Shown here piece by piece: positions 25,693 to 34,411 of a DNA stretch of 64,000 bases (its first letter is position 1; every line of letters begins with the position of its first letter). The notes beneath the pieces are model-generated. The model did no database searches and was not told the origin of the DNA. It saw only the letters and a list, made by a program, of their open reading frames with translations. Source of the DNA: Candidatus Limnocylindrales bacterium (GTDB lineage Bacteria; Moduliflexota; Moduliflexia; Moduliflexales; JAUQPW01). Position numbers and translations under genes: made by a program. The DNA lies in NCBI GenBank assembly GCA_035559535.1, contig DATMBG010000032.1, positions 1 to 64,000 on the forward strand, written 5' to 3'.

Positions 25693-27348
25693 ATGTTAAA
25701 GAAATTTCTTATTACTTTAATTTGTCTGATAATTGCAGGCTTTCTGATCATTAATAAATTTTACCCGGAGTTGATTCAGAATCTTGATAAGACTAAGGGG
25801 ACTTCTGAGGAGAAAGCGTCTGGTTCCTTGGAGCAGGGGAAGATCGTGGCCAGCAAAGAACTTCCCCGTCTGGGTCCTCCTGGGGATTATAAACCCCAGG
25901 GAGATACGGTCGATGTAGAGCTTAGTGTCTGGCCGGGCTATGCTCCTTTGATCGTAGCCAATGGAGGACTTAATCCTAATCCAGATTCCTATTTCTTCAG
26001 AAAGTACGGATTCAAGCTCAAGATCGCAATCAGCGAAGCTGAAGCCGAGGCCTGGCAGGCAATTAATAGTGGGAAAAATGCCATCAGTGCCACCACAGTG
26101 GATGTATTAGCCCTGTACGCGAACCAGTTAAAGGTAGAGGTTCCGATACAATTGGACTTTTCCCGGGGAGGGGATGGGATCCTGACCCGGAAGGAAATCA
26201 ACAGTATCAATCAGCTCAAAGGGAAAGTCCTCACGGTAGCCCAATTTACAGAGTCAGACTTTTTCATTCGATTTTTAGCCCAAGAAGCCGGATTACAGGT
26301 TAAACCTCTGAAAGGATTGAAAGACCCCATAGACCCGGAACGGGTTAATCTGCTCTTCACAGAAACGGCCTTTGATGCAGCCGATGCCTTTGTAGAAAGT
26401 GTGGAGAAGGGAGATCAAATGATTAGTGGAGCGGTAACCTGGTCCCCGAAAACCATCGAAGTCCCCAAGGCCTATCCGGATAAGATCAAGCTATTGACCT
26501 CGAATCGGAACCTGTTGGTTGTTGCAGATATTTTGATTGTAAATGCCGGATTTGCCCGACAGAATCCGAAGATTATGAAGGGACTGGTGGAAGGAATCTT
26601 GATGGGCGTGGAGATGATTCGTAAAGATCCAGAAAATACTTTACCGGTTGTTGCCAAGGCTTTTAATATGAGTCTGGAAGAACTACGGGAATCCCTACAA
26701 GACGTTCATTTATCGAATCATGCCGAGAACCTATTATTTTTCTCTTCAGAGCCCGGGCAAATCGGAAGTTTTAATGAGTTATATTATTCGGCGGTATACG
26801 CCTATGGGAAAGAAGTGATTAAGGATGTTGTGGCACCGGAGAAGTTAGTCAATAAAACTTATCTGGAAGAGCTTGCCCGGGAAGGGCTTTTCCAGGGACA
26901 AACCGTTGAACTGGCTCCGATTAAAAGTACGGAGAAAGCCGAGGCCCTGGAGAGGAATCCCTTGTTGACCAAGCAAATTCGGTTTTACTTTGATCCCAAC
27001 ACGAGTAGCCTGGACCTGACGAATCCCACAAACCAACAGACATTAAAAGATCTTGCAACCCTGCTTAAAATCTCGCCGGGATCTTATTTACTCTTGAGAG
27101 GACATCTGGATAACACCAAGGTCGAAGAGTTTAAACAGAAAGGAGAGGCCTTTTATCGTAAGCAAGCGGTACGGGCTGTTGAAATGTCCAAGCAACGCGC
27201 CGAATCTGTAAAAGCCACTTTGGTTAAAAACTATCCCATAGACCCGAAGCGAATTGACACGGAAGGGCGGGGTTGGGATGAGCCATTACCCGGTGCACAG
27301 CCAGAAGAAAATCGTCGGGTGGAAGTCCAGTTATTTACCCTGGAATAA
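25693..27348 (+). CDS. NMT1/NitT-type periplasmic binding protein fused to an OmpA-like domain
   Basis: A 551-residue membrane-anchored envelope protein. One N-terminal membrane segment (LITLICLIIAGFLIINKF) is followed by a periplasmic binding fold, about residues 65-350, starting VELSVWPGYAPLIVANGG and of the nitrate/taurine or NMT1 class. Residues about 428-551 form an OmpA-like peptidoglycan-binding domain: FYFDPNTSS, LRGHLDN, RAESVKATLV and the end EENRRVEVQ. The anchor plus OmpA domain would tie a ligand sensor to the cell wall rather than to an ABC importer. It heads a tight three-gene operon (gaps of 20 and 5 bases) with a coiled-coil membrane protein and a VWA lipoprotein. The ligand is unknown. 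Confidence 0.85.
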   Translation: MLKKFLITLICLIIAGFLIINKFYPELIQNLDKTKGTSEEKASGSLEQGKIVASKELPRLGPPGDYKPQGDTVDVELSVWPGYAPLIVANGGLNPNPDSYFFRKYGFKLKIAISEAEAEAWQAINSGKNAISATTVDVLALYANQLKVEVPIQLDFSRGGDGILTRKEINSINQLKGKVLTVAQFTESDFFIRFLAQEAGLQVKPLKGLKDPIDPERVNLLFTETAFDAADAFVESVEKGDQMISGAVTWSPKTIEVPKAYPDKIKLLTSNRNLLVVADILIVNAGFARQNPKIMKGLVEGILMGVEMIRKDPENTLPVVAKAFNMSLEELRESLQDVHLSNHAENLLFFSSEPGQIGSFNELYYSAVYAYGKEVIKDVVAPEKLVNKTYLEELAREGLFQGQTVELAPIKSTEKAEALERNPLLTKQIRFYFDPNTSSLDLTNPTNQQTLKDLATLLKISPGSYLLLRGHLDNTKVEEFKQKGEAFYRKQAVRAVEMSKQRAESVKATLVKNYPIDPKRIDTEGRGWDEPLPGAQPEENRRVEVQLFTLE

Positions 27349-27368
27349 GGGGTTAGAGAAGAAATTTT

Positions 27369-28169
27369 ATGTCGCCGGTCCTCAAAGATCTCAAAGAAAA
27401 ATATTCTATCTTACTCAAGGATCCCTACTTTTGGATGATCCGGGGGGTGATCGGTCTGGCCGGGGCTCTTTATACACCCTGGGCTTTTGCCATTCTTCCT
27501 ATTGGAGAGGTTTTAGGATTAACCTGGTTCGATCAACTCTTTAAAGATAAGCTGGAACGGCAAAGGATAACGGCTCTGGAGAAAGAAAAGGAAAATCTCT
27601 TAAAGCTGCTTCCGGATAAGGATAAAGCCCGGTACATGCGGGTAGTCGCCTATATTGAGCAGGTAAAAAAACAATTAACCGACCCAGAATATCAGGAGCA
27701 GATTAATTTTGATGAGCTTTCCCTGGATTTTATTAAGAGACTGGTTCTTTTAAGAAAGGTTGAAGAGGCCGCCCGTTACATGTCCGAGGAAGCCATCACC
27801 GATGAAATCAGCAGGCTGGAAGAAATGCTTAAACAGGAAACCAACACCCGGGTTCGTACCGCTTTATCTGAGCGTTTAACCCTGCAGCAGCAACGTCTGG
27901 AACTTAAAAAAAAGGTGAATTCGAAGATACGAGAAATGGAAGCGCAGCTTGGTTTGATCGAAGATCAGATTCTTCACCTGAGGGATCTGGCCATCTCCTC
28001 ACGGATTCAAGATAAGGCAAGCCAGGAGGCTGTTTCGAGTTTACTCGGGTCCGATGTGAGCGATAAAATTGCAGATTTGAGTCAACAACTCCGGATCTCA
28101 TCAGAAATTGCCGAAGAGATGCAGGCGATGTTGGAAGACCCCTCCCATCGACCGCTTATGGAAAAATAA
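27369..28169 (+). CDS. membrane-anchored coiled-coil protein, unknown function
   Basis: A 266-residue protein. A hydrophobic region at residues 20-50 (WMIRGVIGLAGALYTPWAFA) gives one or two membrane segments; the rest is charged helix with long coiled-coil tracts (RLEEMLKQETNTRVRTALSE, LTLQQQRLELKKKVNSKIRE). No enzyme motif is visible. It sits between the SBP-OmpA fusion and the VWA lipoprotein and is probably their inner-membrane partner. Confidence 0.75.
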   Translation: MSPVLKDLKEKYSILLKDPYFWMIRGVIGLAGALYTPWAFAILPIGEVLGLTWFDQLFKDKLERQRITALEKEKENLLKLLPDKDKARYMRVVAYIEQVKKQLTDPEYQEQINFDELSLDFIKRLVLLRKVEEAARYMSEEAITDEISRLEEMLKQETNTRVRTALSERLTLQQQRLELKKKVNSKIREMEAQLGLIEDQILHLRDLAISSRIQDKASQEAVSSLLGSDVSDKIADLSQQLRISSEIAEEMQAMLEDPSHRPLMEK

Positions 28170-28174
28170 AATCT

Positions 28175-28990
28175 GTGAAAACCCTACGATTTCAACAACT
28201 TGGGCTCATAATGCTCCTTTTGTGGGGATACACAGGGCTCCTGACGGGATGTGAACAAAATCCTTCCCCTAAAAAACCCCCAGAAACCCCAACTCCTAAA
28301 TCCAATGAATCCAAAGTTCAAGCCATTGGACCTACCCCAACACCCTATCAGATTGATCTGTCTGAGGTTCCTCTACCGACTTCCGAAACCCTTCAGAGGG
28401 ATACACTGGGTTTGTTTTTCTGTCTGGATATTTCTGGAAGTATGGGAGGGTGGATAGGGAACAAAAAGAAAATCGATATCTCTAAAGAGGCCATGCGGAA
28501 GGTTTTTACCCAAATAGCCTCCTATGTCCAATCCCATCCAGAAAAGAAAGTCGAGGTGGGACTTTGTTCCTTTGATCACCGTGTGAATCTCTTACAACCC
28601 CTGGAGACCTTCGACCAAGACAAACTGGAAAGGATGATCCAACCCTTACAACCCTCGGGTAACACTGCTATCGGGGATGCCATCCTCCTGGCATTTAAAG
28701 AGATCCTCAAATCGGGAGTTGAAACCAAGGCAATTCTGGTAATGACCGATGGAGAAAATAATCGAGGGATTTCTCCGGAACTGGCCGTTGATGCCATCAA
28801 ACAGGATCGAAACAATCGACAGGTTCTAACGGCAGATGTTGATGTGTTCCTCATCGCCTTCGATGTCAATGCCAGCGTGTTTGAAGGCGTTAAAAAGGCC
28901 GGTGCCATTGTCGTAGAGTCCAGAGACCAGAAATCTCTGGAAGGGGTTTTAAGCTCCATTGTGGAACAGGTTTTGCTGGAAGCTAAGTAA
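28175..28990 (+). CDS. von Willebrand factor A domain lipoprotein
   Basis: A 271-residue lipoprotein starting at GTG, 5 bases after the preceding gene. The signal peptide ends in lipobox LTGC with Cys26. A Pro-rich linker precedes a VWA domain from about residue 78, with a complete MIDAS: DISGSM near 84, the Thr of SGNTAIGDAI, and the Asp of VMTDGENN. Such domains bind metal and protein partners in the periplasm. The operon suggests it works with the SBP-OmpA protein. Confidence 0.88.
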   Translation: MKTLRFQQLGLIMLLLWGYTGLLTGCEQNPSPKKPPETPTPKSNESKVQAIGPTPTPYQIDLSEVPLPTSETLQRDTLGLFFCLDISGSMGGWIGNKKKIDISKEAMRKVFTQIASYVQSHPEKKVEVGLCSFDHRVNLLQPLETFDQDKLERMIQPLQPSGNTAIGDAILLAFKEILKSGVETKAILVMTDGENNRGISPELAVDAIKQDRNNRQVLTADVDVFLIAFDVNASVFEGVKKAGAIVVESRDQKSLEGVLSSIVEQVLLEAK

Positions 28991-29066
28991 CGCCGGATGG
29001 TTTCCAAAGGGTCTTGACGGTTCCAGATTGGGAAGGATACTTTGAGGAGGTCTAAGCAAGGGAGAT

Positions 29067-29954
29067 TTACCTTTTCTGAAGCAGAACGATATCCTGATGC
29101 GCGTTCAATCCCCCCGGAATGTAATCCAATATCTCGAAATACGCAGAATACTGATCAAGAATATATTTTTGCGTGTGATAAGCCGTTTGATACCAGTCTG
29201 GGAATATACCCTTCCAACTATTTAAGGCTTTAAAGACAAAACCGGCTTTTTCTATTTTGTTCACCTCCTCCCAGGGAAGATTCTTCCAAAAATGATAACC
29301 GTGAACGGTTAAAAGGAGGATACCTTCAAACTTGATTACCCGACGGAGTTCCTGTAACCAGCGAAACTGATAATCTTCATTGAGATGGGTAAAGACGGAT
29401 ATGGCATAAACCAAATCAAATTTCTCCGAAGCATACTCCAGAGGTGGTAGGGGATGGTTAAGGCTAAAGCTGGCAAAATGAAGGTTATGGTGGCACCAGG
29501 CGATGGCTTCTCGATCGATATCCGTTCCATAGAAATGGGTAGATAAGGAACGATCTGCAAACCAGAGGAGGATACGACCACAACCACAGCCAAAATCCAG
29601 AATATGTTGAAAGGAACTCAAATTTTTACCTATCCTCAACAGAGCGGCCTCAATATCCTGACTACACCGTTTACCTACTTCTAAGAAACTTTTAATATAG
29701 GGATCCCCATGCACGCGATATCGTAAAGATGCCGGCGGGATAGGAGCAAATCCAGCCTGCCCGCCTGTCAGGTAGACCGATCGAAGATATCTTTGATCCC
29801 ACAAACCCATATATCGGCAAAGCAGTTTCATATAGCACCTTCGGTAAAGGAAGGTAACAATCGGCAGAGCTTTAGCAGGTAAGTAAGGTTTGAGGATATT
29901 CCAGGTACCTTTAAGGCTGAACATTTTTTCCTTTGTTTTAAGGTAAAGGTTCAT
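29067..29954 (-). CDS. class I SAM-dependent methyltransferase
   Basis: A 295-residue protein. The SAM-binding motif I is ILDFGCGCGRILLWF, followed by motif II around FYGTDIDREAIAWC and motif IV FDLVYAISVFTHLNED. About 100 residues precede the domain (RYMGLWDQRYLRSVYLTGGQ). It probably acts in glycan or secondary metabolism, but the acceptor is unknown. It is convergent with the VWA gene. Confidence 0.85.
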   Translation of the reverse strand: MNLYLKTKEKMFSLKGTWNILKPYLPAKALPIVTFLYRRCYMKLLCRYMGLWDQRYLRSVYLTGGQAGFAPIPPASLRYRVHGDPYIKSFLEVGKRCSQDIEAALLRIGKNLSSFQHILDFGCGCGRILLWFADRSLSTHFYGTDIDREAIAWCHHNLHFASFSLNHPLPPLEYASEKFDLVYAISVFTHLNEDYQFRWLQELRRVIKFEGILLLTVHGYHFWKNLPWEEVNKIEKAGFVFKALNSWKGIFPDWYQTAYHTQKYILDQYSAYFEILDYIPGGLNAHQDIVLLQKR

Positions 29955-30245
29955 CTACAGGCTCTTTCGTTCGTTTTATGATCCTATGATTTCCTTTTAT
30001 CCCTGTCAAGGGTCTGCCCGGGAAAAGTTCAAATTTCACCAGGCCGGTTCCTGGTCGTTTAGCCCTGGAGCTTTGCCGATACAGGTCGCTCCTGCGGAGG
30101 AAGGTCAGGAAAGGAACCCTTCAGGTATCTCGCTCTTATCCTGGTACGTAGGGGAGTGGGCGGATCAGGTCCAAAAAATATCCTTGAAAGAGATGGGGCC
30201 CGGGGATCAGGGTATTTTTTGAAATGCAAATGGGTAGCAAATCCC

Positions 30246-33200
30246 TTAGGGGACTTCATAGATACTGATGGTCCCTGTTCCTTCTCCTACGGCGAGAAGC
30301 TTACCATCGGGGCTGAAAGCGATCGATGAAGTGACATACCCTGATTCAGACAACGTTTTAATTATTTGACCACCGGCTACATCCCAAAGGGTTAGAGAAT
30401 GATTTTCATCGGCCCCTTCAGAAACCAATATCCTCCCGTCCGGACTAAATAGAACCCTTCCGGTACTGAACACTGTGTGAAGAACCTGACCGCTTTCTAC
30501 ATTCCACAGGGCTACTTTACCCAGCTCATCCTTTAAGGCAAGGAGTTTACCGTCAGGACTAAAAATTATAGAAGATAAGGGTAGGGAAGAATAGATCTCC
30601 CGCTGTAAAGTTTTTATAACCTGGCCGGTTTGAGCATCCAGGAGCAGGACTGAGTTGTTTCGACTAATCACAACCAGGGTTTTGAAATCGGGACTGACGG
30701 TAACATATTGGATATTTCCTATATCCGTCAACTCTACCCGTGAGTTACTCCGGACCGGGTTAAAGAAAAAACCATACAGGGGGAAGACCTGCAAAATTCT
30801 GTCCACCCCTCCACTTTCCCTGTTCCAGAACAAAATAGAATCCTGACTTTGAGAAGCCAGCAATTGAGCATCCGGACTAAAAAACAGGGAAACAATATCA
30901 CTGGAAGGACCGGCCAATACCTTGGCAATATCTACGGCCCTTACATCCCAGAGAAGGAGTAAGCCGTCCTCACTTCCTGTAGCTAATAAGCGATGTACCG
31001 GATCAAAGGCCAGGGAAGTAATTTTGTGATCTGTACCGCTTAAAACGGTAAGCGTTTTACCACTGCTTACCTCCCAGGAGGCAAAGGTCTTATAGCCCGG
31101 ATTACCCATTGCGGCGATAATCTGACCATCCGAGCTGAAGGTGACAGAAGAAACAGGTACCTCGGATTTTTCAAAAGTTTTAATGAGACTCCCCCGCTGA
31201 CTATCCCAGAGAGTTACCTGATCCTGTAAAAGGGTGGCCAAGAATCGCCCATCGGGACTAAAGACGACCGGACCTGTAAAACCTGAACTTTCTAAGCTTG
31301 TAAGCGTACTCCCTTTAGTTACATCCCACAAAATGATTTTATCATATCCCCCCGACGCAAAGACTTTACCATCCGGACTAAAGGAAAGAAAATCAAAGGG
31401 GCGGCTTGCCTCAAATGTTTTCAAAGGCTGCCCGGTAGTTCCATTCCAGAAAATAATTTTGCCATAACTGGTGGTAGCCAGCAGATTCTCCGAACTAAAT
31501 ACAAGACCCGTAATAGGGGTCTCATGCCCTTTAAGGGTCTTTAAGACCTGGCCATTTTCGATGCTTCGAAGGGCTATCCAATTCTGTTGGGGGCCCGTGG
31601 GAGAGATTAAAAATTTACTATCCGGGCTAAACACCAGAAGCCTAGTGGGAAGTTCGGACTCTGGAAGGGTCAAAATTGCGTTCCCATTCTGGACGTTCCA
31701 GAGTACTACTTCTGAGTGATCCGAGGAAATCAATGCCTGACCACTTGGACTAAAAAGAAGAACCTGAACAGGGTCCTTATGCCTGGCGAGCTTTTTTACC
31801 ACTTTCTTCACCTCTACATCCCACAAAACAATCTGATTATCCTTTGTAACCAGGGCCAATAACCTTCCATCCGGACTAAAAGTCAGGGGGGCATTTTCAA
31901 GGGGGTCTTGGTTAAGGATCACAAAGGTATCTCCTGTTGGGATATCCCACAGTAAGACGGTATCCGAAACCAGAACCAATTGTTTTCCATCGGGTCGAAA
32001 GACCAGATTATGAATCCGATGGTGAGGGCCTCTAAAGGATTTTAAAAGTTTTCCACGTTCCAGATCCCAAAGAAAAATAGGATGATCCGGGCCTGTACCT
32101 GCAGAAGCTAAGTAGTAACGACCGCTGGAATCCTTTTTACTAAAAGCAAGGGAGGTTATCGGGGTATCATGGCCTTCCAGAACTTTAAGTAACTTCCTGT
32201 CGGCCAGATTCCATAAAGCCACTTTTTTATCTGAGCTTCCGGCTGCGAGGGTCTGGGCATCCGGACTAAAGGAAAGAGATTGAATTGAACCCGGGTGAGA
32301 TTGACTGACCTGAAGAACCTGACCATCTTCTGCATTCCACAGGCTTATAGCCCCCCCGGCAACTCCCAACGTGCGACCATCCGGACTGTAGGTTACAATC
32401 TGAGGAAGGTCGTAATCTGTTGAAAAGGTCTTCACTACCTGATTCTCCAAAATATTCCATAAAATGAGGCTTTTATCCGTACTCCCTAAAACCAGAGTAT
32501 GGCCGTCTGGGCTGAAATCGGCAGATAAAATCCTTGCAGAAGAACGATCCATCAAAGAACTGGTAGGTAAAGAAGTATTTCCGTTCTGACTTGATAAAGG
32601 AGGAAGACAGGGTTGAGTACTTCCGCAGTCTGGAGAGGTAACCATCGAAGTATTGTTCCTGGCCTGTTGAAGGAAAGTTTCTGTAAGCGTGGCAACCTGC
32701 CTTCGGTTCATGGGATCCCACAAAACGAGGGTTCCATTTCTATCGATAGAGGCCAAAAGTTGGCCGTTAGGACTGAAAGCTATTTTATAAATCTCGGATC
32801 CATATTGTTCTAAAGTTCCCAGCAGGGATGTGGCACTCTGGATCCCACCCGTATTCCAGAGTAGGATTTTTCCATCATCTCCCCCTGAAGCCAGTAACTT
32901 TCCTTCTGGATGAAAGGCCAGGGTATTGATCCATCCTGTATGTCCTTTTAGCCTCCCTATCTTTTCTCCCCTGTCTGGATTCCAGAGTGTAACCAGATTA
33001 TCATAACCCCCTGAAGCTAAAAGCTGCCCATCAGGACTGAAGGAAAGGGCCAGGACTTTCTGATCTGTCTGTAGAGTTTTAAGCAAGTTTCCGCTTTTCA
33101 AATTCCAGAGAACAATATTATTTCCCTGGGCAATAGCTACTCGATCTCCACTTCGATCCACCGCCATGGCGGTATAGGGTTCTGAAGAAGCGTTAAAGGT

Positions 33201-33482
33201 ACGAACGAGTTGTAAAGTCTGGGCGTCCAGGAGTTCTAATCGATCTGGAGTTAAGCCTACTAAATACTTACCTTCCGGTAGATACTGAAGATTTTTAAAT
33301 TCCGCCCCACGTCCCAGTTTAAAAAGAGGCTCTTGAGCTCTGGGACGCAGGGATGGGGTTGATTTAACCTGTGAAGGCTGAGCGGGGGGTTTAATGGGTT
33401 TTGAAGGAGTTCCACAACTTATTACAAAGATCAGAATCAGCAATGTTCCAAGAACAGGTAATTTAATGCTATTCATAGGCAA
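30246..33482 (-). CDS. very long WD40-repeat lipoprotein
   Basis: A 1078-residue surface or periplasmic lipoprotein. The signal peptide ends in lipobox VISC with Cys23, followed by a Pro/Lys linker. The rest is WD40-like blades, about 23 by counting the recurring LWD/LWN followed by G-x-x-L-K-T-L, each preceded by FSPDG-type turns. That is enough for three propellers of seven or eight blades, with no other domain attached. Such proteins act as protein-binding scaffolds. The gene stands alone; its partner is unknown. Confidence 0.9.
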   Translation of the reverse strand: MPMNSIKLPVLGTLLILIFVISCGTPSKPIKPPAQPSQVKSTPSLRPRAQEPLFKLGRGAEFKNLQYLPEGKYLVGLTPDRLELLDAQTLQLVRTFNASSEPYTAMAVDRSGDRVAIAQGNNIVLWNLKSGNLLKTLQTDQKVLALSFSPDGQLLASGGYDNLVTLWNPDRGEKIGRLKGHTGWINTLAFHPEGKLLASGGDDGKILLWNTGGIQSATSLLGTLEQYGSEIYKIAFSPNGQLLASIDRNGTLVLWDPMNRRQVATLTETFLQQARNNTSMVTSPDCGSTQPCLPPLSSQNGNTSLPTSSLMDRSSARILSADFSPDGHTLVLGSTDKSLILWNILENQVVKTFSTDYDLPQIVTYSPDGRTLGVAGGAISLWNAEDGQVLQVSQSHPGSIQSLSFSPDAQTLAAGSSDKKVALWNLADRKLLKVLEGHDTPITSLAFSKKDSSGRYYLASAGTGPDHPIFLWDLERGKLLKSFRGPHHRIHNLVFRPDGKQLVLVSDTVLLWDIPTGDTFVILNQDPLENAPLTFSPDGRLLALVTKDNQIVLWDVEVKKVVKKLARHKDPVQVLLFSPSGQALISSDHSEVVLWNVQNGNAILTLPESELPTRLLVFSPDSKFLISPTGPQQNWIALRSIENGQVLKTLKGHETPITGLVFSSENLLATTSYGKIIFWNGTTGQPLKTFEASRPFDFLSFSPDGKVFASGGYDKIILWDVTKGSTLTSLESSGFTGPVVFSPDGRFLATLLQDQVTLWDSQRGSLIKTFEKSEVPVSSVTFSSDGQIIAAMGNPGYKTFASWEVSSGKTLTVLSGTDHKITSLAFDPVHRLLATGSEDGLLLLWDVRAVDIAKVLAGPSSDIVSLFFSPDAQLLASQSQDSILFWNRESGGVDRILQVFPLYGFFFNPVRSNSRVELTDIGNIQYVTVSPDFKTLVVISRNNSVLLLDAQTGQVIKTLQREIYSSLPLSSIIFSPDGKLLALKDELGKVALWNVESGQVLHTVFSTGRVLFSPDGRILVSEGADENHSLTLWDVAGGQIIKTLSESGYVTSSIAFSPDGKLLAVGEGTGTISIYEVP

Positions 33483-33528
33483 TTATTTGATAATACCACT
33501 GATGATGGGTGAGACACCCACGTTTGAG

Positions 33529-33554
33529 TCAAGCGAGGACGCTTAACCTACCTA
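33529..33554 (+). repeat. AAACG-AGGA-CGTTT hairpin repeat, copy 3
   Basis: TCAAGCGAGGACGCTTAACC with trailing TACCTA. The stem here is AAGCG/CGCTT: both sides changed relative to the other copies, so pairing is kept. It ends exactly at the stop codon of the ThiF-like gene. Confidence 0.75.
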
Positions 33555-34034
33555 GGTGCCCGGATCGAAAACTCTTATATCGGCCAGGGTTATCTCTCGA
33601 TTGAATCTGCGTCCATCTCGAATAAAGATAGCGATAATTTCTGCGACCGTACAAACGACCATGAGGATCAGAGAACGAGAAAGCGCGACATTACAGGGAG
33701 CCTCTGGAAGTGCAGCCGCCTCGTCCGCGATAATCGAACCGTATTTATAAACCTCATTCCATTTTACTTCGGCAAATCCATCATCACTCATACCGGCATG
33801 GATACAGGGAATACCCAATGCCGAACATTCCTTGCCTATGGCTATCCGTGAAGTCCAGTTATCAAAGGTATCCACAACCAGATCGGAACCCTTGAGTAGA
33901 GACTTTGCATTTATCGGGGTAACTTCAAACGAGGACGTTTGACCTACTAACCAACCAAATCGCGCTTCAGGACGTAATACAATCGTTGAAGGATAGGTAT
34001 CTATTACGTAATTCTGGAGTATACCCTCTTGCAA
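33552..34034 (-). pseudogene. N-terminally truncated ThiF/MoeB/HesA-family adenylyltransferase
   Basis: 160 codons from a TTG; the frame stays open to about 34130 but has no ATG. The C-terminal half of an E1-like ThiF domain is present (VVDTFDNWTSRIAIGKECSA, LGIPCIHAGMSDDGF). The N-terminal glycine-rich ATP site (GxGGLG) and the following DxDxVExxN segment are absent, and the bases upstream encode nothing like them. Two copies of a dispersed hairpin repeat lie in it, one encoding LVGQTSSFE in frame and one at its 3' end. It is most likely a decaying fragment; a short, altered protein is less likely. Confidence 0.65.
33925..33949 (+). repeat. AAACG-AGGA-CGTTT hairpin repeat, copy 4
   Basis: TCAAACGAGGACGTTTGACC with trailing TACTA. 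It forms a perfect 7-bp stem TCAAACG/CGTTTGA with an AGGA loop. It lies inside the ThiF-like reading frame. Confidence 0.75.
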
Positions 34035-34411
34035 ATTCAGATAGCGTTCGACCGCTCTTTTTAACCCATCTTCCTGGAGAAGATAATCCCTATCCAGCTC
34101 TTGGGAGTCGATCTCATAGCCAGATATTTTTTATTCCTATCATCATCATAAGGTCACTTATTTATTTTTATTTATTAGACATTTTCTCTATAAAAAGTTT
34201 CGTTGGGGTTATTTTAAAATTGCAGTTAATTTAAGCAAGATCGCTCAGCTTGTCAAGTACCCAAAACTTTCCATTGACAGCCAAAATAGGACGTGATAGA
34301 AAAAAAGAATAAATCTTCTCCTTTAGAGATCAGAGAATCGAATCAACACATGGAAAACACCTTAACTTTTTAGGACGTAGGCGTTTGATATAGTCTGAGT
34401 GAATATACAAT
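34035..34411. other. intergenic region with ThiF remnant and hisD leader
   Basis: The first ~95 bases continue the ThiF frame without a start codon. The middle is A/T-rich. The right part holds a likely hisD promoter (34274-34302) and a leader of about 100 bases. No small gene is supported. Confidence 0.5.
34274..34302 (+). promoter_or_regulatory. possible sigma-70 promoter of hisD
   Basis: A perfect TTGACA is followed by a 17-base spacer and TAGAAA (four of six matches to TATAAT). Confidence 0.45.

Noticed and set aside
25693-27348. Nitrate/taurine ABC importer component
   Set aside because: The binding fold is right, but the membrane anchor, OmpA domain and lack of any permease or ATPase nearby argue against a transport role.
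29955-30245. 78-codon plus-strand frame upstream of the methyltransferase
   Set aside because: No ribosome-binding site or recognisable protein pattern; it runs through a gap between genes.
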